Source: CAXRDE01 sp964229355
GTDB lineage: Bacteria; Cyanobacteriota; Sericytochromatia; UBA7694
Assembly: GCA_964229355.1 (NCBI GenBank)
Contig: CAXRDE010000022.1
Coordinates: forward strand, 1 to 64,000
Reading direction: 5' to 3'
DNA length: 64,000 nt
A model generated the notes under the pieces. It searched no databases. It was not told the DNA's origin and worked only from the letters and a program-made list of their open reading frames with translations. Both the position numbers and the translations under genes were made by a program. Positions 34,251 through 44,300 of the stretch are shown one piece after another. Positions within the stretch are counted from its first letter, which is position 1. Every line of letters starts with the position of its first letter.

Positions 34251-34259
34251 TGTTATGAT
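34251..34259 (+). promoter_or_regulatory. Candidate extended -10 promoter of the REC-histidine kinase gene
   Basis: TGTTATGAT is one mismatch from an extended -10 element and lies 38 bp before the GTG start. The promoter is divergent from that of pspA. Confidence 0.42.
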
Positions 34260-34297
34260 AACGGCATATTTTAAACAGGTTTAAAGAGAGAATCGTC

Positions 34298-35440
34298 GTG
34301 ACAGAACATGCTCCGTTAATTTTGATTGTTGATGATGTAGCGCAGAACTTACAGGTGTTAAACGCCACGCTGAGTGAACAAGGGTTTCGCGTGGCAGCAG
34401 CAAAAAGTGGTGAACAGGCTTTCAAGGCACTGGAGCGGATTCAGCCCGATCTTATTTTGCTTGATATTATGATGCCAGGTATGGATGGCTACGAGGTCTG
34501 TCGACGTTTAAAAGCCAACGATGTGACACGAAATATTCCGGTGATTTTCTTAACGGCCAAGTCTGAGTCAGAAGACATGATCCTGGGCTTTGAATGCGGA
34601 GGGGTGGATTACATCACCAAGCCCTTTCAAACGCCAGAGCTTTTGGCGCGCGTGCGTACCCATACGGAACTAAAGCGCAATCGCGACTTGATTCTGGAGT
34701 ATACCCTGGAGTTAAAAGAGCGCACGGTGGAACTGGAGCGCTTAAACCAGGAGAAAAACCAGTTTCTCGGAATCGCCTCTCATGATCTAAAAAATCCCCT
34801 GGGTAATATTTTAATGCTTTTTCAGTTGATGCAGAGCTCAGGGGGCAATGCTTTGCCCATGTCTGACTTTATGGGGATTATTGACCGGTCGGCTAAAAAA
34901 ATGCTCAGCATTATTAATAATCTGTTGGATGTCAACCGCATTGAGTCCGGGGCACTGCGGGTAGAACAAGAACACACCTCGCTGAAAGAGTTACTGGCTC
35001 AGGTGGTAGATAGTTTCTCTGCTGCAGCTCGCGCCAAGTCTATTGCCATTGAAATGCACGGGCCTGAGCAAGATGTCCTTTTATCCACAGATCCCATGCT
35101 GCTTTCGCAAGTGCTCGATAATCTGGTTTCCAATGCCATTAAGTATTCTCCCAAAGAAAAAACAGTACACCTTTTCCTGGAACAAAAAAAGGAAGGAAAC
35201 GTTTTGATTCAGGTGCAGGATGAAGGCCCAGGTTTTTCTGAAGCCGATCAGGCAAAGCTCTATCAAAAGTTTGCCCGTTTAACGGCGCAACCCACGGCCG
35301 GAGAGGTTTCAACAGGTTTGGGACTTTCGATTGTGAAGCGTTTGGTGGAAGCGTTACAGGGTGAAATAACCCTTGAAAGCCAGGCTGGCCAGGGCAGCAC
35401 GTTTACCGTCTCCTTACCTTATACCCAACAGGCAGCTTAA
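34298..35440 (+). CDS. Response-regulator histidine kinase (REC - HisKA - HATPase)
   Basis: A receiver domain comes first, with the phospho-acceptor Asp56 in LLDIMMPG and Lys108 in ITKPFQ. A short coiled coil (about 125-155) joins it to HisKA with His162 in ASHDLKNPLGN, then a HATPase domain (NLVSNAIKYSP, DEGPGFS, STGLGLSIV). The receiver-first order, with no other sensor, means its kinase activity is probably set by phosphorylation from another kinase. The gene starts with GTG. The next gene begins 4 nt after its stop and encodes a large hybrid kinase with an HPt domain, which is a plausible donor. Confidence 0.92.
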   Translation: MTEHAPLILIVDDVAQNLQVLNATLSEQGFRVAAAKSGEQAFKALERIQPDLILLDIMMPGMDGYEVCRRLKANDVTRNIPVIFLTAKSESEDMILGFECGGVDYITKPFQTPELLARVRTHTELKRNRDLILEYTLELKERTVELERLNQEKNQFLGIASHDLKNPLGNILMLFQLMQSSGGNALPMSDFMGIIDRSAKKMLSIINNLLDVNRIESGALRVEQEHTSLKELLAQVVDSFSAAARAKSIAIEMHGPEQDVLLSTDPMLLSQVLDNLVSNAIKYSPKEKTVHLFLEQKKEGNVLIQVQDEGPGFSEADQAKLYQKFARLTAQPTAGEVSTGLGLSIVKRLVEALQGEITLESQAGQGSTFTVSLPYTQQAA

Positions 35441-35444
35441 GTGT

Positions 35445-38400
35445 ATGACGCAACATGAAGACTTACTTTTAGATGTACTGCATCAAACCCTGATACAGCA
35501 CCATCACCCCCGTCCGTTTCTCAAGGCCATGGCCCAATTTTTCCAGCTTCAGATTCAGGCGGAGCGGGTGGAGGTTTACGCCTTAGATGTGGAACTCGGT
35601 GTCCAATGTGCTCGGCGACTGGTTTCCTTTCCAGAGCCAGCTCAGCCGATCTCTGACTTTAAACTCCAGTCAGGTGACTACGAAAAACTGGTTTTGTCAG
35701 CCACCGAGGTGTCAGCCGAAGATTTGCCTCCTGCTTTGCAGGCCCTGGCTTTTACCGGCACCCATTTACAAATTTGGCCCTGTGTGAGTGCAATTTGGGA
35801 AGGCTTTCTGGTGCTGGGCTTTGCTGAAAAGCCCATTGTGGCAGTACCTCTTGAAGAGCGCTTTCTGAGTGCTTTTGCCAGCAGTCTGGGGTGGATGCTG
35901 CACGCGCGGCGCATTGAATCAGCCTGGCGCTCTCTTAAAGAAGAGCACGGGGAGCTTGAGCGGCGCTTACAGACGGTGATTAGCAATTTACCGGGCTTTG
36001 TTTACCGTTTAAAACAAGATGGTGAACAGGTGGATTTTTTAAGCCCAGGGGTTTTTGAACTCACCGGGTTCCGGCGAGAAGCTTTTTACCAGGGTGACCT
36101 GGGCTTGCGTGATTTTATTCACCCCGATTATCAGGCCACTGTCACCGCGCAAATTCAGCAGGCAGTACGTCTGCGGCAGCCTTATGAGACCACCTATTTG
36201 TGCCAAATTAATGAGACTGAGCAGCGCTGGTTTTGGGAGCGGGGCCGCGGTGTCTTTTCGAATTTAGGGGAGCTGCGCTATTATGAAGGGTTTATTACGG
36301 ATATCACCTCGCAAAAGCATAACGAGCAGGCACTGGCTCAGTTGAACCAGACCCTTGAGGCCCGCGTGGAGTCCCGTGCCCAGGAGCTGCAAGAGCGTCA
36401 GGCCATTTTTAATACCATTGTGAATAATGCCCAGGACGGGATTATTTTAATCAATGCGCGTGAAGAGATTTTGTTCTGGAACGCCAGTGCAGAAAAGATC
36501 TTCGGGTATTCCGCAGAGGAAGTGAACGGTAAAAATCTGCACCAGTTGTTGGCTCCCGATTATTATCATGGTGATATTCGTCAGGGGTTTGACCATTTTG
36601 TTCAGACAGGTGAAGGTCCTATTCTCGATCAACTGCGAGAAGTTAAAGCCAGGCATAAAGCGGGTCATTTTTTAGATATTGAATTGAGTATTTCAGGGGT
36701 GCAGCGCCAGGGCAGTTATCACGCGGTAGGCATTGTGCGCGATATTGGCGCCCGCAAAGCCCGAGAAACCCAGCTCAAAATTTTCCATCAGCTGGCTGAA
36801 GCCTCAGCCCAGGGCATTGGTATGATGGATCTCGACTTGAATATTTTTTACATCAACCCGACCTTAAGAACCTTTCTGGGAGAAGACAGTGATGAAGGCT
36901 TGATGGGGCAGCCCCTGCTTTCGTTTTATTCTGAGCACGAACATGCCCGCTTCCAGACCGACGCGCTGCCGGTGTTGTTAGAAAAAGGCACCTGGACAGG
37001 TGAAATAGAGCTTTGCTCTATTAAAGGGGGGTGTGTTCCCACGCTGCAAAACTTTTTTACCATTGAAAACGAGCATAAAGAACCGGCTTTTATTGCGGTG
37101 ATGATCACCAATATCATGCAGCAAAAAGGGGTGCAACGGACGTTAGAGTTGGCTCAAAAGAGCGCAGATGAGGCGAATCAGGCCAAGTCTGTATTCCTGG
37201 CCAATATGTCTCATGAAATTCGCACGCCCATGAACGCCATTATCGGTCTGGGGCATCTTTTGCAAAAAACAGAATTAACGCCTAAACAAAGTGATTACAC
37301 CGCGAAAATACAGGGAGCTGCCCAAAATCTTTTGGGTATTATTAATGATATTCTGGATTTTTCAAAAATTGAAGCCAATAAAATGGATATGGAGTACATC
37401 TCTTTTGATTTACACAGAATCCTTACCAATATCAGCACAATTCTTGCGGTGAAGGCCCAAAACAAAGATCTGGAACTCATTTTTAAAATTCATCCTGAAG
37501 TCCCTCGCTTTTTAATGGGAGACCCGTTACGTCTGGAACAAGTTTTTCTCAATCTGATGAATAACGCTTTGAAATTTACAGAAGCGGGCTCAATTACGGT
37601 GGTGGGGGATTTACTCTGGGAGACCGAACGTGAGTTATTTCTACGCTTTGAAGTGCGAGACACTGGCATTGGCATGTCGCAGGCACAGCAGGATAAATTG
37701 TTTAAGGCCTTTAGCCAGGCTGACGCCTCCACTTCCCGTAAATTTGGCGGCACAGGCCTCGGCCTGACCATCGCAGAGCGTTTGGTGCATATGATGGGCG
37801 GTGAGATAGGGCTCAGCAGTCAAGAGGGTGTCGGCAGTACCTTCTTTTTTACCCTTAAAACAGAGCGTTCAGAAGAAATGCAGCCCCTGCAGGTGCCTGT
37901 AGACCTTCAGTTAAAGCACGTGCTGGTGGTTGATGACCAACCGGTGGTCCTTGAGGTGATGCAAGAGTACCTCAGCCATTTTAAAGTCACCTGTGTGCTG
38001 GCCAATTCAGGGGCTGAGGCCATTGAGAAATACCGCCAGTCGAAACTAGAGGGTAAACCTTTTGATCTGGTGATTTTAGACTGGAATATGCCAGAGATGG
38101 ACGGGGTTGAGACCCTGGCGCAATTGCGACAGCTGATCGATCACGAGCATGAAACAAAAATCTTTATGATGACAGCCTATGGGCGTGAAGATATTGTAGA
38201 GACCTTACGCAAACTGCACGTAGACAATCTCCTGTTAAAGCCGGTGACCCAGTCTGTTTTGTATGACCATCTGGTAGAACATCTGAGTCAGGGCGCCATG
38301 AAATCTCGGGTAAATCATACCGTTATTAACACCATGAATCTAGCCGCTATCAAAGACGCACAGGTGTTGGTGGTAGAAGATAACCTGATTAACCAACAGA

Positions 38401-39407
38401 TCGCACAAGAGCTGTTAGAGGAGGAGGGGCTGCAGGTCACAGTGGTACAAAACGGTAAAGAGGCCGTTGACCTCCTGGAGCTGCATTTGCCCTTGGTGCA
38501 CTTTGATGCGGTCTTGATGGACTTGCAAATGCCTATTATGGATGGCTATGAGGCCACTGAGCATTTGCGCCAAAACCCTATCTTTAACGATTTGCCCATT
38601 ATTGCCATGACTGCCGATGCTGTCACAGGGGTACGAGAGCGGGTTCTGGCGGCAGGTATGAATGATTACGTGACCAAGCCAATTCAATTGTCTGTATTGG
38701 CAGACGCTTTGCTGCGCTGGATCCCGCCGCAAAAAACCGGTGCTTCTCAGGACAAAGGTAAAGTTGCTGTGCCTATGACGCTGACAGCGGAGACGGATTT
38801 GGCTGGCCTGGCGTGTTTAAACTATCAGGACGCCTTAACCCGTATGGCGGGCAAGGTATCTCTTTTAGAGCGTCTGCTCAGGCAATTTGTCAAAGAAAAT
38901 GCCTCCACGATTATGCAATTGCGGCAAGCGGTAGATACCCAGAGTTGGGAGGATGGCCGACGTTTAGCGCACACCTTGAAGGGATCTGCCGGCAATTTAG
39001 GTTTGGAACACATTTTTAAAAGTGCTTACGCCTTAGAAAAAACCCTGGTAAAGCCCGCGCAACGGACTGAAATCATGGCTGAGTTGGATCAACTGGAGCA
39101 TACTCTGATGGCTGCGATACGTGAAATAGACGCAGTGTTAGCTTCTGTGGAAACACCGCCGCCTGTAGCGATACCGTCCGAATCCACTGCGCATTTAGCG
39201 GTAGAGGTTTTAACGCAATTGCAACAGGCTATTGAGCATTATGATGCCACTGCAGGCGAACAATTGGCTGGTTTACTGGCAGCGCATGCAAAAGGACCGC
39301 ATGGCGAAAGCCTACAGGCGATAGCGGACGCTTTGGATGACTTTGAGCAGGAACAGGCCCTGGCAGAGTTGGTTCGCCTGCGGGAGACGCTCACCGCTTC
39401 TACGTAA
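35445..39407 (+). CDS. Large soluble hybrid histidine kinase with three PAS-like domains, two receivers and HPt
   Basis: The 1320-residue protein reads in order: a GAF-like N-terminal domain (about 1-170), a PAS_3-type domain (about 190-310), a coiled coil, two more PAS domains (about 340-440 and 460-560), HisKA with His590 in NMSHEIRTPMN, and a HATPase domain. Two receivers follow, with Asp879 in LDWNMPEMDG and Asp1026 in MDLQMPIMDG, then an HPt domain with His1176 in AHTLKGSAGN. About 80 further residues end the protein. It has no membrane helix, so it senses a cytoplasmic cue. It contains a complete His-Asp-His relay. I start at ATG 35445, 4 nt after the previous stop. It overlaps the convergent GGDEF gene by 8 bp. 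Confidence 0.93.
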   Translation: MTQHEDLLLDVLHQTLIQHHHPRPFLKAMAQFFQLQIQAERVEVYALDVELGVQCARRLVSFPEPAQPISDFKLQSGDYEKLVLSATEVSAEDLPPALQALAFTGTHLQIWPCVSAIWEGFLVLGFAEKPIVAVPLEERFLSAFASSLGWMLHARRIESAWRSLKEEHGELERRLQTVISNLPGFVYRLKQDGEQVDFLSPGVFELTGFRREAFYQGDLGLRDFIHPDYQATVTAQIQQAVRLRQPYETTYLCQINETEQRWFWERGRGVFSNLGELRYYEGFITDITSQKHNEQALAQLNQTLEARVESRAQELQERQAIFNTIVNNAQDGIILINAREEILFWNASAEKIFGYSAEEVNGKNLHQLLAPDYYHGDIRQGFDHFVQTGEGPILDQLREVKARHKAGHFLDIELSISGVQRQGSYHAVGIVRDIGARKARETQLKIFHQLAEASAQGIGMMDLDLNIFYINPTLRTFLGEDSDEGLMGQPLLSFYSEHEHARFQTDALPVLLEKGTWTGEIELCSIKGGCVPTLQNFFTIENEHKEPAFIAVMITNIMQQKGVQRTLELAQKSADEANQAKSVFLANMSHEIRTPMNAIIGLGHLLQKTELTPKQSDYTAKIQGAAQNLLGIINDILDFSKIEANKMDMEYISFDLHRILTNISTILAVKAQNKDLELIFKIHPEVPRFLMGDPLRLEQVFLNLMNNALKFTEAGSITVVGDLLWETERELFLRFEVRDTGIGMSQAQQDKLFKAFSQADASTSRKFGGTGLGLTIAERLVHMMGGEIGLSSQEGVGSTFFFTLKTERSEEMQPLQVPVDLQLKHVLVVDDQPVVLEVMQEYLSHFKVTCVLANSGAEAIEKYRQSKLEGKPFDLVILDWNMPEMDGVETLAQLRQLIDHEHETKIFMMTAYGREDIVETLRKLHVDNLLLKPVTQSVLYDHLVEHLSQGAMKSRVNHTVINTMNLAAIKDAQVLVVEDNLINQQIAQELLEEEGLQVTVVQNGKEAVDLLELHLPLVHFDAVLMDLQMPIMDGYEATEHLRQNPIFNDLPIIAMTADAVTGVRERVLAAGMNDYVTKPIQLSVLADALLRWIPPQKTGASQDKGKVAVPMTLTAETDLAGLACLNYQDALTRMAGKVSLLERLLRQFVKENASTIMQLRQAVDTQSWEDGRRLAHTLKGSAGNLGLEHIFKSAYALEKTLVKPAQRTEIMAELDQLEHTLMAAIREIDAVLASVETPPPVAIPSESTAHLAVEVLTQLQQAIEHYDATAGEQLAGLLAAHAKGPHGESLQAIADALDDFEQEQALAELVRLRETLTAST

Positions 39408-40404
39408 GTTCTTTTGCACCAAAGAGGTGGACCCTGTTGCGTCCTTCACGCTTGGCGATGTACAACGCCTCGTCAGCCTGCTTTAAAATTTCGTCGGGCT
39501 GCAAGTGGCTGACATCGTGATGAAAGACGCAGCCGAGACTTAAGGTGATATAGGGGACGATTTCTGAGCCCATATGGGGAATTTTCAGGGCCATTACCCG
39601 CAAACGCACTTGCTCAGCAATCTCGTACACCTGCCTTGCTTTTTCTCCGCCAATGACCACCGCGAATTCCTCTCCGCCATATCGCGCAGGGAGCGTGTCG
39701 GGGGTTAAGGCTGGTAAGTTTTTGGCCACCTGCTGTAAGCACTCGTCGCCTTTTTGGTGGCCATAAATGTCGTTATAGCGTTTAAAATAGTCCACGTCAG
39801 ACATCAAAATGCCCAGGGGTTCTTGTCTGCCCACGCAGCGTTGCCACAGGCGTTCTAAGCCGTCATTAAAAGCGCGCCGATTGGGGATATGGGTCAGCCC
39901 ATCGGCATATACATTGCGCTCCAGATTGCGTTGCTTGAGTTTTAGAGCCTCTTGTTGTTGTAAAAGCAGTTGTTGACGCTCTTTCAATTGATTCAGGGCA
40001 TTCTGTTTTTTTAAAGCCGCTAACACACGGGCCTTGAGTTCGGGGTATTTGAAAGGCTTGGTGACATAATCCGTGGCGCCAGCTTCAAAAGCTTCTTCCA
40101 GTTTTTCGGTGGCGTTTAAAGTGGTGAGCATAATCACGGGAATATCAGAAAATTCAGGGTGTTGATTAAGCGCTTTTAGGCCTTCAATACCGTTCATGCC
40201 GGGCATCATAACGTCCATCAAGATGAGTGAAACCGGCGGCTGACACTCACCCAGATAACGAAACATTTCCTGGATGGAGCTGACCTGACCAATGTGCCCA
40301 ACACCAATGTCTTTTAAAGCATATTGATTGAGAAAACGCGTGTCTGAGTCATCATCCACAATCAGGGCATGGGTGGTTGCTAAGCCAATATCCACTGTGC
40401 TCAT
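39400..40404 (-). CDS. REC-GGDEF diguanylate cyclase
   Basis: An N-terminal receiver (Asp64 in LMDVMMPGM) is linked by a coiled coil (about 135-165) to a GGDEF domain with an intact active site (GGEEF at 243-247 in ARYGGEEF). It should make c-di-GMP in response to phosphorylation, as WspR and PleD do. The product-inhibition motif RxxD before the active site is absent (LTPD instead), so feedback control is probably lost. The start ATG overlaps the phenylalanine hydroxylase stop as ATGA. The convergent hybrid kinase with an HPt domain is a possible phospho-donor. Confidence 0.93.
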   Translation of the reverse strand: MSTVDIGLATTHALIVDDDSDTRFLNQYALKDIGVGHIGQVSSIQEMFRYLGECQPPVSLILMDVMMPGMNGIEGLKALNQHPEFSDIPVIMLTTLNATEKLEEAFEAGATDYVTKPFKYPELKARVLAALKKQNALNQLKERQQLLLQQQEALKLKQRNLERNVYADGLTHIPNRRAFNDGLERLWQRCVGRQEPLGILMSDVDYFKRYNDIYGHQKGDECLQQVAKNLPALTPDTLPARYGGEEFAVVIGGEKARQVYEIAEQVRLRVMALKIPHMGSEIVPYITLSLGCVFHHDVSHLQPDEILKQADEALYIAKREGRNRVHLFGAKELT

Positions 40405-41204
40405 AACAAATGCAGCGTGTCCTGGGCCCAGCGTTTAAATTCCTTTTTGAGTACAGCCAAAGAGTCTACCACATAAAGAATCGGTTGTAAGTGCCACACT
40501 TCGTAGTCCTGGGCAGCCATGCCCTCCGGGTCAAAAGCCCGCCGTTCCACCTGGTCGCCAAGGGCGTTAAACGTCTCCTGATAAGAGGACACAATACCAT
40601 TCCCATAAATACGGGGAAGCCCTTTTTCGTAAAGCAGACCAAACTCGACGGTAAACCAATGAAAGCGTTCCAGTTTGCGACGGTTTTCACCCTGGGCCTG
40701 AAGTGAAGCCATGCCGTACATCTGATAGTAATCTGCAAAATCCGGATCCGTGATCATGGGCATGTGGCCAAACACATCGTGAAAGATGTCTGGCGCAGGG
40801 GTGTAATCCAATTCATGCTCCTCACGAATATAGTCGGTCGAAGGAAAAACCCGCTCTGACAAGAGCTTGAAAAAATCCGCTTCGTGCAGAAGGCCAGGAG
40901 TCCGTGCCACCCGCCATTGGGTAGCACCATATAACGTATCGCTGAGCTCTGAAAGGTTAGGAATTCGTGTTGTGGGTAGTTGGAGCTGTTGTAGACCCGT
41001 TATGTATTCCTGACAGGCCCTCTCCGGTAAGACTTCCAGTTGGCGTTGAATTAAAAATTGCCAGATGCCCTGTTCCTTGGGGGTGTAAACCGGCGGCTGA
41101 ATTTCAGCGCCGACAGGGAGAGGGTTTTCCATTTTGATAGGAACGCAACGGGGGTCTTTGCCTTCAAGACCCGCTTTTTCGTAAGCAGAGAGTGATGATT
41201 CCAT
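40401..41204 (-). CDS. phhA: Phenylalanine 4-monooxygenase
   Basis: The enzyme converts phenylalanine to tyrosine with O2, iron and a pterin cofactor. The iron site is visible: PDIFHDVFGHMPMI supplies the two His ligands and FHWFTVEFGLL the Glu. At 267 residues it has the normal size of the bacterial form. A strong GGAGG lies before the ATG. It is the first gene of a two-gene unit with the diguanylate cyclase (ATGA overlap), and no pterin dehydratase gene (phhB) is adjacent. The tight coupling to a c-di-GMP enzyme is unexpected. Confidence 0.94.
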   Translation of the reverse strand: MESSLSAYEKAGLEGKDPRCVPIKMENPLPVGAEIQPPVYTPKEQGIWQFLIQRQLEVLPERACQEYITGLQQLQLPTTRIPNLSELSDTLYGATQWRVARTPGLLHEADFFKLLSERVFPSTDYIREEHELDYTPAPDIFHDVFGHMPMITDPDFADYYQMYGMASLQAQGENRRKLERFHWFTVEFGLLYEKGLPRIYGNGIVSSYQETFNALGDQVERRAFDPEGMAAQDYEVWHLQPILYVVDSLAVLKKEFKRWAQDTLHLL

Positions 41205-41377
41205 GAAAACCTCCTGAGCATGCGGTTTTTTAAGTCTGTGCTTATGATAACGCGTTTAGATAGCCACTGCACAGCAAGTCAAACGTGTTTTTATTGTTAT
41301 ATTTTTGTTTTCATTGTTGTTTTTATACATTTTTTATGATAATTATTTATATATTACGATATTGTGAATTGGGTGTT

Positions 41378-44300
41378 ATGTTTGTAGAAGGTATAGGCTC
41401 AAATTTTGGTTTTTCCGATCGCAGTATTCAACGGGCAGCGCAACAAAGCCAGCTCAACATCGATAAAACGTTAGAGCGTTTGTCTACTGGGCTACGTTTA
41501 AATCGAGCCGCTGATGATCCCTCGGATTTCTTTCTGGCAAAAAAAACGGAAAGCCGTTTACTGAGTCAGAATCAGGCCGCGGCCAATACGCGTGCGGGCA
41601 GTTTGCTTTTGGCTAGCGCAGAGGGTGGGGTCCAAAGTATTCTTGAGGGCTTAAATCGCATACGTACGCTGGCATTAGAAAGTTTAAACGATACGAATTC
41701 TTCATCAGAAAGAAATAGTTTACAAGAAGAACTCAAGAAAATCGTGGCTTTCATTGATGAAAAGGCTCGCAATACCCGTTTTAATGGCAGAACCCTGCTT
41801 GATGGAAGTGCTGCTGGCGTGCGCTTTGCTCAACCTGCCACTGCCCAGGCTGTGGTGAATCGGCAGGTGGTGGATAGCACCCAGGGCTCTGGGCCTTTTG
41901 TACGTGACTTTAGCCTGAGTCAAACCGATATTTCACAGAATACGAACCTGACGTTTCGTTTGTTTGATACGGGAGAGCCCAATAATATTGGTCTTGAAAT
42001 CTCATCTTCGACACTGGGGGTGATTACGGTAACCAACGATTATGCGGCTTTTCCCAAAACCTATGATATTCCGGTGGATAGCAGTGGTGCTTTATTACAG
42101 GTCACCCTGGCAGATTTGGGCGTGAGTAACACAGGGCCATTAACCCTGAATGAATACCAAAATACGACCTTACAAGAACTTATTGATGACCGACGGATTG
42201 CACCTGTAAGCTTTGGCGGACTTAATCTGACCCTCGGGGGAGTCACTTATAATGGGGTGGTAAACGTGCAACCCAACCAAACCCTTGAAGATGTGGTGAG
42301 TGGCCTCAATGGGCTAGCGGTTTCCACGGGAACCCTCAGTGCAAGCTTTGATCCCGGAACCAGCCGTATTAGCGTTTCTTATCAGAATCAGTCAACGGTT
42401 TCTGCCAGTACCAGTACCCTTTATACACCCGCTGTACCCACGGCGGCGGGTGGGCCTTTTGTCAGCTTTGCGGCCATGGGCACTCCGGGTGAAGGACCCG
42501 CCTACCGTGATATCAACCCCTTTTTGCCGGGGACACCCTTTGCGAAAAACGCCTTGCCTCCGGGACAGTTTTTTCCCACAGTCCCCGCCAGTTTAGATAC
42601 CACTCTGGATTTTTCGGGAACAGATGCCTCAATACTCAGTGCATTGGGATTGAGCAGCGTGGTGGATTCCGGCATTGTGACGGACTATACAGCCACCTAT
42701 TCGGGCGTCACCGTCGCCACGGGTAACCCCAGTGAGTACGTCAACCGAACCCAGGTGAGTATTAGCACGGTATCCAGTGAAAACGAAGTGAGTGGTACCG
42801 ATACTGGCTTGACCTCTGCCGATGCCAATACGGCGCTGGGCGTCCTGGGCATTGCAAAAGTTGATGTGACTCCCTTTGGCGCCGGGGACTTTAGCCTGGA
42901 TTTTGGATCCAATGGGATATACACGTTTGCGGGCTTTGATCCTGTGGTACACACCATTCAAGACATTGTCGATGACATTAATGCCTATGCCAGTACCACG
43001 GGGGCTGATGTCAGTGCGAGTTTTGATGCCAATAGCAATGAACTCTTGATTCAGAACACGCCCTTGCCCAAGGTTGACAATCCTGGCTTTGTTCCCGGTG
43101 GCGAATTTTTTATTAACTTTGGATTTAATGGCGTGTTTAATTCTGCCGTGTTTCTGGGGGGCTTTGATCCCACTACGCAGACCATTGATGATGTGGTGCA
43201 AGCCATTAATGACTTTGGTATTTTTAATTCGGTGGCTGTTTCCGCCAGTTACGATGAAACCACGGACCGTCTCACCCTGAGAAATCAGGTTCCTCTGGGA
43301 TTGGGATTAAACCAAATCGTTATTGGGGGAACCAACGGGGCGGCCTTTCGTGACTTTTTCAATGTGAACTCTGATTTTGGGGGCTTGTTGGGATCGGTGA
43401 CGGTAACCAGTACTTCAGATATTGACAATAGCGATGTCACGGGCGCCTACGATATTACCGCTGCTGATGTTACTGGAACACCCCTTGCGGATCTCTCCCG
43501 TTCCACGGGCAATAACCAAATTTTGTTTGGGGGCCCCAATGGTGCCAATATTCAAAGTTTCTTTAAGATTACCGATGTTCCAGACTCTGGCACGGCGGTG
43601 AGTCAAAGTGCAGCGTCCAGTCAGGATATCTCTTCACAAGCGATTGACCCTGCTCTTGATGTTACCCTTGCTGATGTGTCGAGCAGTACTTTAGAGGAGC
43701 TGTTTACCCCAAAGGTCACCTTCCCAGGGGGAACCGTGCCTTCCGGTGCCCTGGTTCTCAATGGGCAAACCCTGATTAATATTGATGTGTATACCACGCT
43801 CAACGATATTGTCAACGCCATTCAAGGAGCTAGCGGCCCCAATCACCAGACTTATACTGCTGATTTTGACAGCACAGTCGCAGGTGGCCTGTTTATTGGC
43901 GTGCGAGATACAGAAAACCTTTCTGCTCCCACAAGTACCGTCGCTGCGGACCCCAGTGGTGCAAACCCCCAGATGAATGGTAATCAATTGACCTTAGACT
44001 CTGCGGCCTTTATTGCGGAGCAAGCCCCTTTGAGTTATAACAGTGGTACCCCGCTGGGCTCAGGTTCAGGGCCCGCAGAACAGTTGACTTTCCAATCCAC
44101 ACCGCTGTCTTCTCAATATCAAGTGAATGCCCCCAATGCGGCGGGTGCAAATATTAGTGGTATTCAATTTTCGGGCTCGAATCTGGCCGCGGTACTGGGT
44201 TTACAAAATCAGAACTCTGGGCCGGCCACGTTGGTGGCGGGTAGCGATCAATACCGGGGCACCATTACGTATAATGGGGCAAACACCTATCAATTGCTGG

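Noticed and set aside
41285..41377. N-terminal extension of the first flagellin (hydrophobic, Phe/Cys/Tyr-rich)
   Set aside because: Flagellins have no such leader, the region is AT-rich intergenic DNA, and ATG 41378 gives a normal N-terminal arm.
41205..41377. Sigma-28 promoter before the flagellin genes
   Set aside because: Only a partial CGATATT-like -10 was seen and no TAAA at the right distance, so I could not support it.
42629..43201. 190-codon open frame antisense to the first flagellin gene
   Set aside because: It is fully inside the flagellin gene and reflects its regular codon pattern.
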